This document shows, one piece after another, positions 49,701 through 61,500 of a stretch of 64,000 nt of DNA. A program made the position numbers and the translations under genes. Under the pieces are notes generated by a model. It did no database searches and was not told the origin of the DNA. It worked only from the letters and a program-made list of their open reading frames with translations. This DNA comes from Hydractinia symbiolongicarpus. Taxonomy: Eukaryota > Cnidaria > Hydrozoa > Anthoathecata > Hydractiniidae. The stretch lies in assembly GCF_029227915.1 (NCBI RefSeq), contig NC_079875.1:7933001-7997000 (forward strand), written 5' to 3'. Position 1 is the stretch's first letter; every line of letters begins with the position of its first letter.

Positions 49701-52389
49701 GATTTTTTTAAGGCCTATATTTCTAGGAAATAGTAAAAAAATGGTATAAATAAAGCACTGAATAAATAATTCAGCTATTAGGACAGCTAAAAAAGGGCTA
49801 CTGCCATCTAAAGGTTGCGAGTCGCTAGCTTAGACGCTTGGTTCTTGTGTTTAGGGTTCACAATTTAAAACATCCCCCGTTTGTCTCCAGTATAAAAAAA
49901 TAGTGACACAGAAGTAGGAAAAATGCAATCGCACACCAGCACATGCTATAAGATATTTAGATGTGCAAAACCGTCCCTGCAAGTCTATCGTGTCCTACTA
50001 TAAGTAACCAGTTACTTTAAGTCTACAGTGTCTTACACCGTCTCTTAGAAAACACCTCCAACTATAGGCTTCAAAACACTTATTAAGGTATCGGTAGCAA
50101 AATTTCAAGCACTTTTCAGCTTAAAGTATCTGTAACTCTTATACGCCATTTATGTTGATTATTTTGCAAAATAAATGCATTGTTGTGATCCAAAAGGTGT
50201 AATACACTTTGTTCATTCCACAAATATCATACCAATTTCTTAACATGTCACTTAACAGACCACTTTAAAACTTACCAGTACTTTAAGCAATTTAAGCTTA
50301 AAGTTCTGTTACCAGTGTACTAGCCACCTCTTTTTTATAATAAGGTTGGATGGAAACAAACCTATAGCTCATCAATAAGGAGTGCTATTAAGTAATAAAG
50401 AGACACAATAAAAACCTTATAGTTATCTACCTAAAGTAAAAATGTTTAACTATACATGTGGACCAACGTATATGACTTTTGTGTATAAAAAATATTTACT
50501 CATAAGTTTGAGTGTAGCTTGCTATGAAAAATAGCTACGTAATTTGTAAATGACTTTAAAAGAAATGAAAGCACCCACGTTTTGATATTTTAAAAAGTTT
50601 GCAAGTCACATGGCAAAGATTATTTTACTTTTTGTGGCCTCCAAACATCTAAATCGTGCACATACACCATGAGCAGCAGTTATTTGACTTAGTTTATTAA
50701 TTATACTGTGAGATGGGTGAGTCAAACTAACCGCGCTGTGTCATTAAGTATCCCGGGCTACTCCAGAACAAAAAATTTAGGTTTGTGGGAAGGGTTTTTA
50801 TTTAAAATTTACCCTTAAACAGAACAATAATCCAAGACTGTAGGGTCTGCCCACCATCATTGACATCTCTGGTTTGTTGGGTCGTTCCAAGAATTTTGCT
50901 TAAATTTTAAAAAAAGTGTCCCATGCCTTTATATTTTAGCAAACATCTTCAACTCTCATCAAATGCGAGTTTTTGTTGAGATACCCCTCTGTTCTATTGA
51001 ATCCATCACTGTTTTGACAAAAAAAAAAAACAATTATGGGGAAAATATTTATAGCTACACCCCAAAATGTCCCACCCTTCCCTAAAGACTGGTGTAGGAT
51101 TACGTAACGCTTTTTTTTTAAATCTCTAACATCCTTTTTTAAAAAAAATACAGAAGTCTGACTGTTATAATTGCTTATATCTAAACTAATAAAGAATACT
51201 ATTTGTGGGACAAAGGATTCGAACCTTAACAATTCTTTAATTTCTACAAAGATTGAACTAATTTGATTTAGCCTTCAACATGCAGTACTTTGTTTAGCAC
51301 TTTTTTAAGTCATTTACCCTTTATCATGACTAGTGAGATTTTCTTTTAATATAGCTTTGAAAAAAGGACTTAAAAGCAAAATAAATTAAAAATGTTACGT
51401 ATGAGACAATTTTGGTTCAACACATTACGTTATTCTTAACTGAGATATAATAAAACCTTGACTTAACAAATATGTAAGTCTTTCAGTCATAAAGTATTTC
51501 AGATGTGTGATATTTAGTTACAAAGTTTATATTTTCTGTAGGCCCTCTGTTTTGGTTTTTAAATGCATAGGCAGGAGCACCTTGTGGTTAAAATTGTCCA
51601 ATGTGTTACGTATGGGACAAAATATTACTACCTGGCCGGACTAGAGTAACAAAATATTAATTTCTGAAATAGATCAAAGTGGAAGTTTGGGCAAAATTCT
51701 TGGAAACAACCCTGTCAAATAGAGAGACAGACAAACCTTTTTTGCGTTGGTCCTAAGATATATACTTACTGAGTGTCATCATCACTATTTTCAGCTTTAA
51801 AGAAATCAATATCATCATCATCATTTTTAGCTGGACCACCCCCATCCCTTTGAACTTCCTCCAGTCGATCTTGCTGATCTAAAAAATCCTCCATTTCACG
51901 CAGTTTGAAAAACGGATCGTCCACTACAGTAGATTTATATTTTTTAATAGGTGCACATGAGGTTTCATCCTCATCCTCGACATCTTCGTCTTCATTATCT
52001 TCATCAGTAATATCATTCTCCTTAACTTCATCGTCAACAAAATCATTATTTATATCAGCTTGATCTATTACTTCAATTTTAGTTGCACTCTCATTCAAAG
52101 ATTTCAATGCTTTTACGTTATTTCTTGAAAGACTTGCAAAATGATTATTTTGCAGTTCTATTTGTTGCCATATCTGTTCATTGTCAAATCCTGTGACTAG
52201 AAGTTCTTGCAAAGAATTCCCTCTTTTCGTATAATTAAACTCGAATTCTTTCATAAAATCATACAAATATTTTGATGATGATATAAATTCCTTGCTAAGG
52301 TTAGTTTGTGGATCAAGAAAAGTTTCAGGATTTGAACAAATCCTATCAAATTGTTTAGTCAATCTGTCAAGGTCTGTGTTTTCGTCCAT
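43783..52389 (-). CDS. MPHOSPH10: U3 snoRNP protein MPP10
   Basis: MPP10 is a nucleolar component of the U3 snoRNP/SSU processome, needed with IMP3 and IMP4 for early 18S pre-rRNA cleavages. Coding exons with GT/AG borders and continuous phase: 52389-51770, 48171-47934, 47847-47706, 46760-46693, 45886-45749, 45559-45446, 44259-43783. They join to about 598 residues (human 681). Family hallmarks in order: [13 protein letters not shown], an acidic tract, [107 protein letters not shown], a MEEVTP block and APEEL, then a Lys-rich coiled C-terminus. The start MDENTD was chosen because upstream codons lack homology; an in-frame ATG at 52446 is possible. Intron 1 (3.6 kb) holds an inverted dispersed repeat and an orphan exon on the other strand. 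Confidence 0.93.
44795..44852 (-). mobile_element. Tigger end fragment
   Basis: The block GTTCGAACTAGAGAGA...ATTTAGAGAGAGTCAACTG followed by TA matches the right terminal repeat of the inner Tigger element (GAGATAGAGAGAGTCAACTG then TA at 17621-17644). No matching left end was found nearby, so this is a solo or truncated end. It lies in the MPP10 intron between exons 6 and 7. Confidence 0.6.
45300..45390. repeat. GGCAGGCAG-rich simple repeat
   Basis: Imperfect GGCAGGCAG, GACAGAAAGGCAGG and GACAGACGG units run here in the MPP10 intron after exon 6. Overlapping open frames on the minus strand are products of this repeat. Confidence 0.7.
49498..49640 (+). CDS. Possible orphan terminal exon, unknown protein
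   Basis: A strong acceptor (CTTTTCTTTTAACAG) precedes a 143-bp open segment that begins in phase 1, encodes about 46 residues ([15 protein letters not shown]... ending LFKNRS) and stops at TGA. An AATAAA lies about 110 bp further on (49749). Composition is coding-like: charged and amphipathic, with few rare-looking residues for this AT-rich DNA. It sits inside MPP10 intron 1 on the opposite strand. No upstream exon was found, so it may be the last exon of a nested gene or a captured exon. The product is not recognised. Confidence 0.35.
50945..51075 (-). repeat. Dispersed repeat, copy B (in MPP10 intron 1)
   Basis: This is the inverted counterpart of 833-970: on the minus strand it reads GTGGGACATTTTGGGG, GTAGCTATAAATATTT, a T-run with GTCAAAA, and TCAATAGAACAG. 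The neighbouring GTTACGTATGGGACAAAAT near 51605 belongs to the same word family. Confidence 0.6.
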
Positions 52390-52449
52390 CTTCCAGCTTA
52401 ACCATGCACATGTGAGCCCCAGATTGTAATTTGTCTTGATTAGCATGTA

Positions 52450-55400
52450 ATTTCTCGAGAAAGATAACGTATAACATTTAGGGTAATCAAGAAATCAAGA
52501 ATAATCCGATCGTTTTTCTTTATATCGGGAATAGTACAATTTGTAGGCAGATTACAAATCCAGCAACCCCAGATTACCGAAAGTATCAAAACCGGGTTTG
52601 AAAAGCATCAAAATTCGAACATGTTTTTGAATTACAATTATGGCTGAAGTAAGACCATTTTTTAATGCTTATAGCTACGTCTTTCGCACTCTGGTCTATT
52701 GGCGTGCCAGGCGCAGGAGCGTGCTGAAAAGAGATTTTTTTAAGTTAATTCTTTCTCGCCAAAATTTTATTTAGTATAGATATTTTCGATTCATATAGCT
52801 AGCTAGCTATTTTTATCCATTTAGCTAAAGTCCTAATAGTAGCTTTTTATAAAAGCACCCGCCTCGAAGAAAATGAACTGAGAAAGCCCTCACTTTACCT
52901 TGAGTCTGCTTATTCCCAGCATCAATCCTCAAAGCTGCAACAAAGGGCATTGCTGTAAAAAGCAATCAATTCAGATAAATTCAATCAACCAGATGTTTAC
53001 AGTAAAGTCTAATTTAATAATAAGAATATCAAAATTTTTACTTAAATTTTTTTTATATTAAATCAAACCTTTCCGCCAAAGCCAAAAAGGGTTGATTTGA
53101 TGAGGGGATATGTCATGGGGCTTCCGTATTAGCAAAAAGACAGTCTGTTCTAGACACAATATTCCATAGATGGGTGAGTGACACATTTTATTTTAAACCT
53201 GACAAATCAGAAAAATTTACAAAATGTTTTAGAGGATTTTTTAAGTAAAAAAAACAACAACAAAAAAGTCGATTTCCTGACCTACAACATAGAAGGGTCT
53301 TCTATCCAGTACCTTTAAAGATCGTCACATGGCTCTCCACTTCCATCCGTGACGTTAAAAAAGTGTCCTTTGGGACTGATTTGTGTAAATGATTAAACAT
53401 GTGACCACGTCAACCTCTATATAAATATTGATCATGAGTGGGGAAGAAACTTACTATCTGCACGATATCTAATGTTCTTTTGCTGACTTTTCTAAACTTT
53501 TCTTGGTTTTTGATATAAAATAAGAGAGATATAAAAAGAGCCAACAAATTTGTGGACCATTGTAACTAGAACAAGCTATGTAATAGGACATTCCCACGAG
53601 TACAATTATCTCACTTAGCTAGCTAGAAAATCTGTCCAAAGGAATTTTTCTATGTATATAGCTAAGTTAAGCTGTTATAGCTAATTTTATGCTATAGCTA
53701 GCTTTAGGTGTGATTGAAGCTAAAAGGGGGTTCATTACATGTAAAAAATAGTGATATATCAGCTTTTGTTATACATCATACAGCAGTTCTACAGCATCTT
53801 TGTTATACAGCCGCGTGTGCAAGAACAGATTGCGGCTTAAGGTTGAGTGTCCAAAAACTTACGAGTTTGTATGCAAATCACAATTTCACCTATATGTAAG
53901 GAAAATGGTAGAAATTTTATATATATACCGCCACACTATTGACATCAGAAAATGGGCTTCGCTGCGCTCAGCTTGCTTAAACTCGTTTGCTTTGTTCCAC
54001 AAAAATATTGTTGTGCTCTTTTGCAAACGGGACATTCTAATTATAAACCCTTGTTCCATTTCAGAACACTTCATCCTTGTTTAAAACGTTTATAATATAT
54101 ATAAACTCTGTCCAGTTTTAAAAGGACAGAACACCACCTTCTTTATAAAAATATCAGGCTGGGATATCAGGTTGAAACAATAGCTCTTGTTTAGAACGAT
54201 AGAAATATAAGAATAATGACCAGCCTGATTATAATTTATATATTTTTATTACAAAAGTGTGTACAGGGTTCCCACGCATCCTAAAAATCCTAAAAAAATA
54301 AAATCTTTCTAAATAACCCTAAAATATATCCTAAAATTTCCTGATTTTTTTGCAAATACTCCTAAAAGTCTAAATTTTTTAGAGAACAACTATTTATTAA
54401 ACTCTGCATCAGTTAAGTTATATCAAATTCTCCTAAAAGCTTTTGTATGTCTTTTCTCTGCTTATTGAAACAATCTCCTTAAAAAACAGCTAATATCCTC
54501 CTAAATATCCTAAAAAGTTACCTGCGAAATGATTGGGAACCTTTGTGTACCAAAAACAAAAGTGACATATACTTTACCAGTGATCAATATAATTTTTGAT
54601 CATTATTCAGGTTTTAATGCAAATAGGAAGTCAAATTTTGTGCCCTTTCGTTGCACTAGTGAATTGGTCGCTATAGGCAGGTTAAACTAAAATTGGAAGG
54701 TGCATTTTGAAGTGGTCGTCATTTAGCAGATGATCAATAACAGAGAGATGACTGATACTCAGGTTTTACTTTATATGCAATATATTAAACTGTGTCACAA
54801 TTCACCTATGAGGGTTAGAATTTTACTAGTTTTTACTGGCCTAAAATATCTATGACTTTTCCCCTGTAAAATTTAATTTGCAAGTAAGCCTTCAGCCTCA
54901 CACAGAGTGTTAAGAGACCATCAAAAATCAATTTTCATGTTATGAAAATGAATTCCTGCAATTACTTAGCTTCAAATTTCATCAATTATAAATGTTTGTT
55001 CTTGTTTGTATAGAATGCAGCATCACAGATATCGACCATAGTATGAGTAAACTTTAACCTTTCTCCCCATCCCCAATATTTTTTTATCTTTATCAATTTA
55101 AGGGACCATCCGCTATTTATACAACATTAAATATGTGAAGGTTAAAACAGCTGTACATGGTGAACAAAATAAGTTAAAACAGGGAGTGCATCCAGTACAT
55201 AATACACAGGGTGAGTGATCGAGGTCGCACTACAGCGCACAGTTGATATAAGTTTTTATGTGTACACATACACACATTCATCTATAATTTCGTTTTTTTA
55301 CATTTTCATGTTTTGAAATCATCAAAATCGTTGCAGTAGGACACTGCAATAATAATTTTTAGTTTTTTGTTTGGTTTTGTATTTTTAGGTTATACAGTGC

Positions 55401-55530
55401 ACATAATCTCTTATACCCCTCCCAACTGAATGTTTAAAATTCCTCTTTTAATTCATTTATTTAAAAACCAATATTAGGTTTCATATTTCTCTTCAAGTCT
55501 TAGGTACTTGAAAACAGTACAGTAATAGAT
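52450..55530. other. Intergenic between MPP10 and ADAR
   Basis: No host gene is supported. A third copy of the repeat seen at 31800 and 39110 lies near 54160-54265 (ATAAGAATAATGACCAGCCTG). A 44-codon plus-strand frame starting at ATGGCTGAAG (52641) lies opposite the MPP10 5' end and is unexplained. A possible ADAR 5' UTR exon ends in the region; an acceptor TCTTAG lies at 55502. Confidence 0.4.
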
Positions 55531-58500
55531 ATGAATGACAAAAAATCAACAATTCCTTTACCACCTCATTTATCCAAAAATTATCAAGATTTGTTGGCAC
55601 ATAAAAATGATCCAAAAGAAGCAATAGATTTCAATAGGGATGTAAAACCACCTATGCAGCACAGGCCTTACTATGAAAGACGAAGTCGTGAAAATAAATA
55701 TTATGGTTCAGAAAGAGGTACGTTGAATTACATGAATAATGTTGGACCACTGGTGCAGCAAATACCTCGCAATGCAGGACAAGATTACAGGGATGATGAA
55801 TATTTTCCTTCAGAAAACATTCCATTTAATGAAAGATATACTTTTGACAGTCACGGGGAATATGCTCCAGCTTTGAAAAAATTTAGGATGGGTGATGTAG
55901 AACAGCAAGGAAGTTACCACAGTTTTCATTCCAATGGTATGTAGTTCATCATACAATTTGTTTTAAAACTTTTTTAAATCTAACGTTAAGTTAGCAAGTT
56001 GGAAGCTTTTTCCTCAATTTAATTTTTAGCACTTTCTTGTCCATGTCTTTAATAACATTAAAGCAAGAAAGAGATTTGTGTTATTCTACACATCTTTTTT
56101 ATAAGAAAATCTTAAGTAAATTTTTAAGAAAATCCCCAGCCTTAGCAAGTTCAGATCCAATTTTTGGAGACCATTTACAAGTCACCATAATTTTAAAACA
56201 CAACATAATAAAGTTTCTTTTTCTTCAATCATTTGATATACATTTTAACAAAGTTTTATTTTAAAAATAACAATAAAAGCATGTAACTAGTCCAGTTCGA
56301 AAAAGTCAAAATAAAGGAATAAAAATTAAGGAAATATTTAAGATATCTGCCTATATATATATCCTATATATAATATATATATATATTCGGGTATTTTGCT
56401 ACGGAAATTGGGGCTCAGGTCAAAGAAGTTTTTCTTATAAAAAAAATGTGTTACAGAGTAGTAGCTACAAGAACATTATCTCAATGTATTTTTTTCCAGA
56501 ATGGGAACAAACACGTAATGAATCTTTAACATCCGATCCAATTATGCTACAAAAACAAGAGCAGATCTTAAAGCTCCTGAATCAACTTCCTCGACCGGTT
56601 TCTACTAAAGAAATTATCCAGAACTGTGGCCACCATTTTAAGTTGCCATTGCAACCACTTTTGTACGACATGAACGATCGAGGGTTGATTGTAAAAGCAT
56701 ATGGTTACGGTCCTCAAGCGTGGAAAGTTAATCCGCATCCTCAACAGACCAGTCAGAATTCAAACTCTTGTGGAGGTCAATATGAAGGTAGGAGTAGGGA
56801 TCAGTTTAGATCGAAATTTGGATCAACAGAGAGTATAACTTTCCCAGTTTCTTCTCCCATATCGTCCACTACATGTGATCAGAAGAACACGAGATGTGAC
56901 AACACTTCTCCTCGACCTCCGAGTTCTTATAAGGGGCCACCATTACCACCCCACAAATTGGTTTCTGGCAATTCCACAGGCGTCAATCAGAAAGCTTCAT
57001 GTTCCTCTTTTATCCCAAGATATAATCCGCACCCTCAGCCAGCAGGTATGATGCCTGGTTGGAAACCAGAGCTGACACATAGTCTACCAAACCCTGCTTT
57101 AGTTCCACCGCCGTCAAAATCGCTGACCCTGTCATCAAAAATACTTTCCCACGAAACTTTTAATGCCTTGAATAAGAACCCAGTTAGTTCATTGAACGAA
57201 CTTGCACAAAAGAACGGGTTAGAAGTCGCATTCGAAGTTCTTAACGAAGGTAGAGGGCACAAAAATAAGTTTACTGTTGCAGCAAAAATTGGAGATCAGT
57301 TGTACGATGCTGTGGCAGCTTCTAATATGAAAGATGCAAGAAGGGATGCGGCGGACGCAGCATTACGTGTAAGTCTGAACTTTCATTTCTTGTGTGTGTG
57401 TTTAGCAAGTTCAACGTTTTTTTGAAGTTCACTGGTAATATTTTAGAATGTCTTATCAATGTTTAAAACTCATTTAGCGCGACTGTGATATATTATTCGA
57501 GATACCCATTGTGAAATTTTCATACTGTTAACAAATAACCTGATACAGAAGTAATTTTTGTTAAAGTTAATCTTTTTTGAAATTGTTTACCAGTGCTGTG
57601 AAGAATTTTTACTGTTTTGGCACTTTATCAAATAACAATTGCTAAAATTGCGCCTTATGCTTCCCTTATACGAGTTACATATACACGCTTTGTTTATTAC
57701 AACATTTTGTAAGCAACATGTGCGGCTGAAATCTGAAAACAAAGCAACTTTATCCCACAGCATTCTTGACATGAGTGAATACACAATAGCAGAAGCGGCA
57801 GGAATTTATTTTTCGATACTTCTTTATGTCAAGTTTTGATATAAAGACAAACGTAATGGGAAGTTTGATTTTCGATTGGTGCACCAGGCTATCTGAACAG
57901 TCAAGTCTTCTAGATAGTAAACAAGCCAATCAACAACCAACAAGCAACAATCAACAACCAACAAGCAAACAATCAACAACCGAACCTGCAAAATAAAAGA
58001 AACTTTAGCAGCATTGAGCCTTGGTAAAAATTAAAACATGGAAAAGCTTATTCAGCAGGATAAAACTCCCTTTTTGTCTAACCTGACGGACGCAGCCAAT
58101 TCGGGAAGCCTGTATTTGTTACGTTAGTGCATGATAGTCCATGCCATTCGTGAAATTTTGGTTTACTGCTGTGAGACGAAACGTCAAATATTATGCAGGC
58201 ACGGCTGTTGGCGTGTAATTTACAGACCAGATTTTGTTGTTTCTTGGTATTTTTGCATTTCAGTAAACTATCAAAACATCTTGTATTAATTGCATTAAAC
58301 ACTGTAGTTACAGACGTCTGATGAATTCCTGGAAGTCAGAGCAATTTAGTATGAACAAAATATCTGTGTAGATTTAAAAATTACTGAAGAGATCGAGTAT
58401 TTTGTAGACCAGAATTGGATTATGTTATTTTGTTGAAATGACAATATTTTGACGGAGTTTGAATTTGACAGATTTGTATAAGTTAGTTGCCTGAGATGAT

Positions 58501-61500
58501 TTGCTAATTTTCGATGCTTATCAACATGCACCTGGCGATATAGCTTGAATAAAACAAATCAATTCTTCTGTTTAAATCTAACTGACTAAATCGAATCTAT
58601 TTTGCAGATCCGATTTGAAATATTTTTAGACGCCTAAATTGGTACGACCTGAATCAGACAATTTTTACGGCTATCATTTATAACAGAAGAAACAAGTACA
58701 AAATAAAACCATTTGTTCCACTGTCGCCAACAAAGTCTTCATTTTCGCTATCGAAATTTTTACATGTTATTAATCGACACATTTCTGTGCACTTTCATTT
58801 CTATACACTCATATGATTTGTCAAAACATTTTCGACTACAGTTGCAGGATAATAGGATAACAGATTTAAGTTAAGCTTTTTAAAAAAAGTTTTTAAAGAA
58901 AATTGTACCAACCCTTCATAAATGACAATTAGATTACAGACCGCAATTTCAACTACACAGAAATTGCACCATTAAGAAAAAAGAACATATCTCGTCAGCT
59001 TGTTTACACGTCATCCATAAAATTAAATTTTCGTCTTCGGTAATAAACCAGCCATGACCATTTGGGATGGTATTTGTTGATGCTCTTTACTAAATATTCA
59101 CCATGCTCGACTTAGGTGATTTGCTCTCAACACATGTTTGTGTAGGCTAGACTGACACAGTGGTAGTTTGTCATAATCCTTTCTTTGCACAATGGAGTTT
59201 GTAACAAGGAACATTCACATAATCCACCTTTTGCCCATAAAGATGACATACAAATTCCTTAGCCCTCATCATCTCTGTTTCCGACATCCAATGCTTCACC
59301 AAGTGTTTTGAATAGCTCGAAATATTCACCTTCGCTAGCCCTTGATTTCAGTGCATTTAGTGTGCCACCGAGCAGCAAAAGCATTTACCGTGTCACAACC
59401 TGTACACATGCATGCAGACTTACAAGGGAATCACAAAATGTATTTACGAGCGTTTTTCTATTAGTGACTTCACTGCGATTCTGTCAATTATCCTTGTCCT
59501 GTCCTTACAACCAGTCTTCATATTTTAACGGACTTTTCTCTATAAACATCAAGTGCTGCATCAATTCGTACTGCTTTCTTACTATCTGATATGGTAAACT
59601 GGCAGCAAATTCTTGTCAGGCCAGCAGCACTAGATCTTTGCACAGGGGCCATACAATTAATTACACTTGCATATTTTTCGGGATAGATTTGAAATGCTTT
59701 TACATTATTCTCTAATGCGTTCATCAAAAACGCTTTACTAGTCAGTCAGGTCTTCTCATATATCGGCAAGTATAATAGTACTTTTACATCGAATTGCTGT
59801 GATAAAATGGCTGCTTTTCGGAATAAGAATCTTGTTGCCGTAAGTTAAATTTGTGTATATTTACACGTAACTTTGACAGTTTTAGCTATGTTTGAAAAGG
59901 TTTCAAGTTTTATGATTTTGTGGGATCAAACATTGATTTGGTTAATCTATCTGTCAAACGCCTACAGCAAGTCTTGTTCTACATTACCTGCAGCCAACAT
60001 CACATTTAAGGTGCATAACAATTTGCTATCAGTATATGGGTAAAAGAAATTCTTGGATATGAAAATTTAAGTGCAGATACATCTTTCTCATCACCATTAA
60101 TACGACTAAGATTATTATTTGTGTAGATGGTTTTCACGACGAAAATCAAGAAAACCATAAAAAGGCTTAACGATACGGTATTCATTGTCCAACGATTGTA
60201 AACATCTCGGCTTGTGCTGAATCCAGTTGTGCCACCTGGTGTCGCCATAAATAGTTGTTTTGATGACTTTATTTGCTTTAATCATGTCAAGTATTTTATT
60301 GTCCAATCTGAACAGACCTCCACAAATAAATTTAGTTTATACGCCAGGATGAGGAACGACAACCTTTCGTATCGTGTATGGTGCGTAATTAAATTTCTAG
60401 TTTGGGGGGGGGGGGGAGCGGGGGCTGAATCCCATGAACATGTGGGTGATCTGTCAATTTCTAGAAGTTTGGCAAAACAAGTTTGTTAAAAAGTCTTGAA
60501 ATAGTAACTATAAACAGCTATTTCTTTTTTTAGATGTCTAAATTAAATTTTATACTATATTAAAAGTGTTTTCACAGGTATAATTATCATTATCAGGATA
60601 CAAGGTTTTAAATCTTAGATAAATATATATACTAAAAATACGTACAAGTCTAAAACTTATGCTTACAAAAAAGTAAGTAATTATATCTTGAGGTATCACC
60701 AGTATAGCTTTATAAGCTGCGGAAAAAAAATTATAAATTACACACGATTTATAATGAGATATGATTTTACCTTTATTTTGTTAAAAAACTGTTTACCCAC
60801 TTTAAAAAGGTTGAAAAATTATTTAGCGTGAAGTGTGTTGGAGCTTGGCAAGACAACCTATTTCGCCTGAAAATTACATAAATTTATTTAAACCTGTGAA
60901 TGGAATTTTCCAGGTTAAATTGGGACCTCCTTGCCTATTAAAATTTTGCGAAAAATTTCTTCCCGTAAGGTAAAAAAGCAACAGTCATTCTAAAGCAAAT
61001 GAGTTATTACAGAGTTCCAAAGAAGTATTGCTGTGAATCACTTCTTCTTTCCAATTAGTTGGTTTATTATTTCCACGTATTTCCGATTGTATCATGGCAG
61101 TTTTGATTGTACATTAGATGAATATAGCTAAATCAGGGAGTTGTAGAGGTGTGTGGTAACTTCTTTGATTACATTTAAAATTTTGGCATGGGGAGTTGTG
61201 ATAGTAAAACGTACATTCGAAGAGTAACAGCGAAGCCTTTGATAGAATAATATAAAACGGCAACACAGATGTTTTTATCTAGCAATGCGTACAGGCTTTT
61301 TGACATTTTGTTATCTTATCTATTTTCTAGGCTATACTTGGCAAAAGTGCTTTCAAAAGTAAGTCGGGCATGGGTGAAAATGTGATTGATGACATTCTTA
61401 ATCCACCTTCGAACGGCTTATCACACTTCGATAACATCGCAACATTAAGTCACCACGCGTTTCTGTTATTATCTACTATGATTCAAGAGAACTTTGCCGG

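Larger units (their letters stand above)
57369..61330. other. ADAR intron 2 (about 4 kb)
   Basis: The donor CGT|GTAAGT and the acceptor TTTTCTAG|GCT fall within the last helix of the dsRBD and preserve phase. The intron contains an AATCAACAACC-type minisatellite (57920-57985), a transposon-derived ORF relic (59036-59480) and a 13-base G-run (60404-60416). No further dsRBD-encoding exon was seen. Confidence 0.7.

Noticed and set aside
60006-60306. Minus-strand frames reminiscent of a membrane protein
   Set aside because: Two overlapping frames contain a hydrophobic stretch but no consistent family match and no splice context, and they lie in ADAR intron 2 beside a transposon relic.
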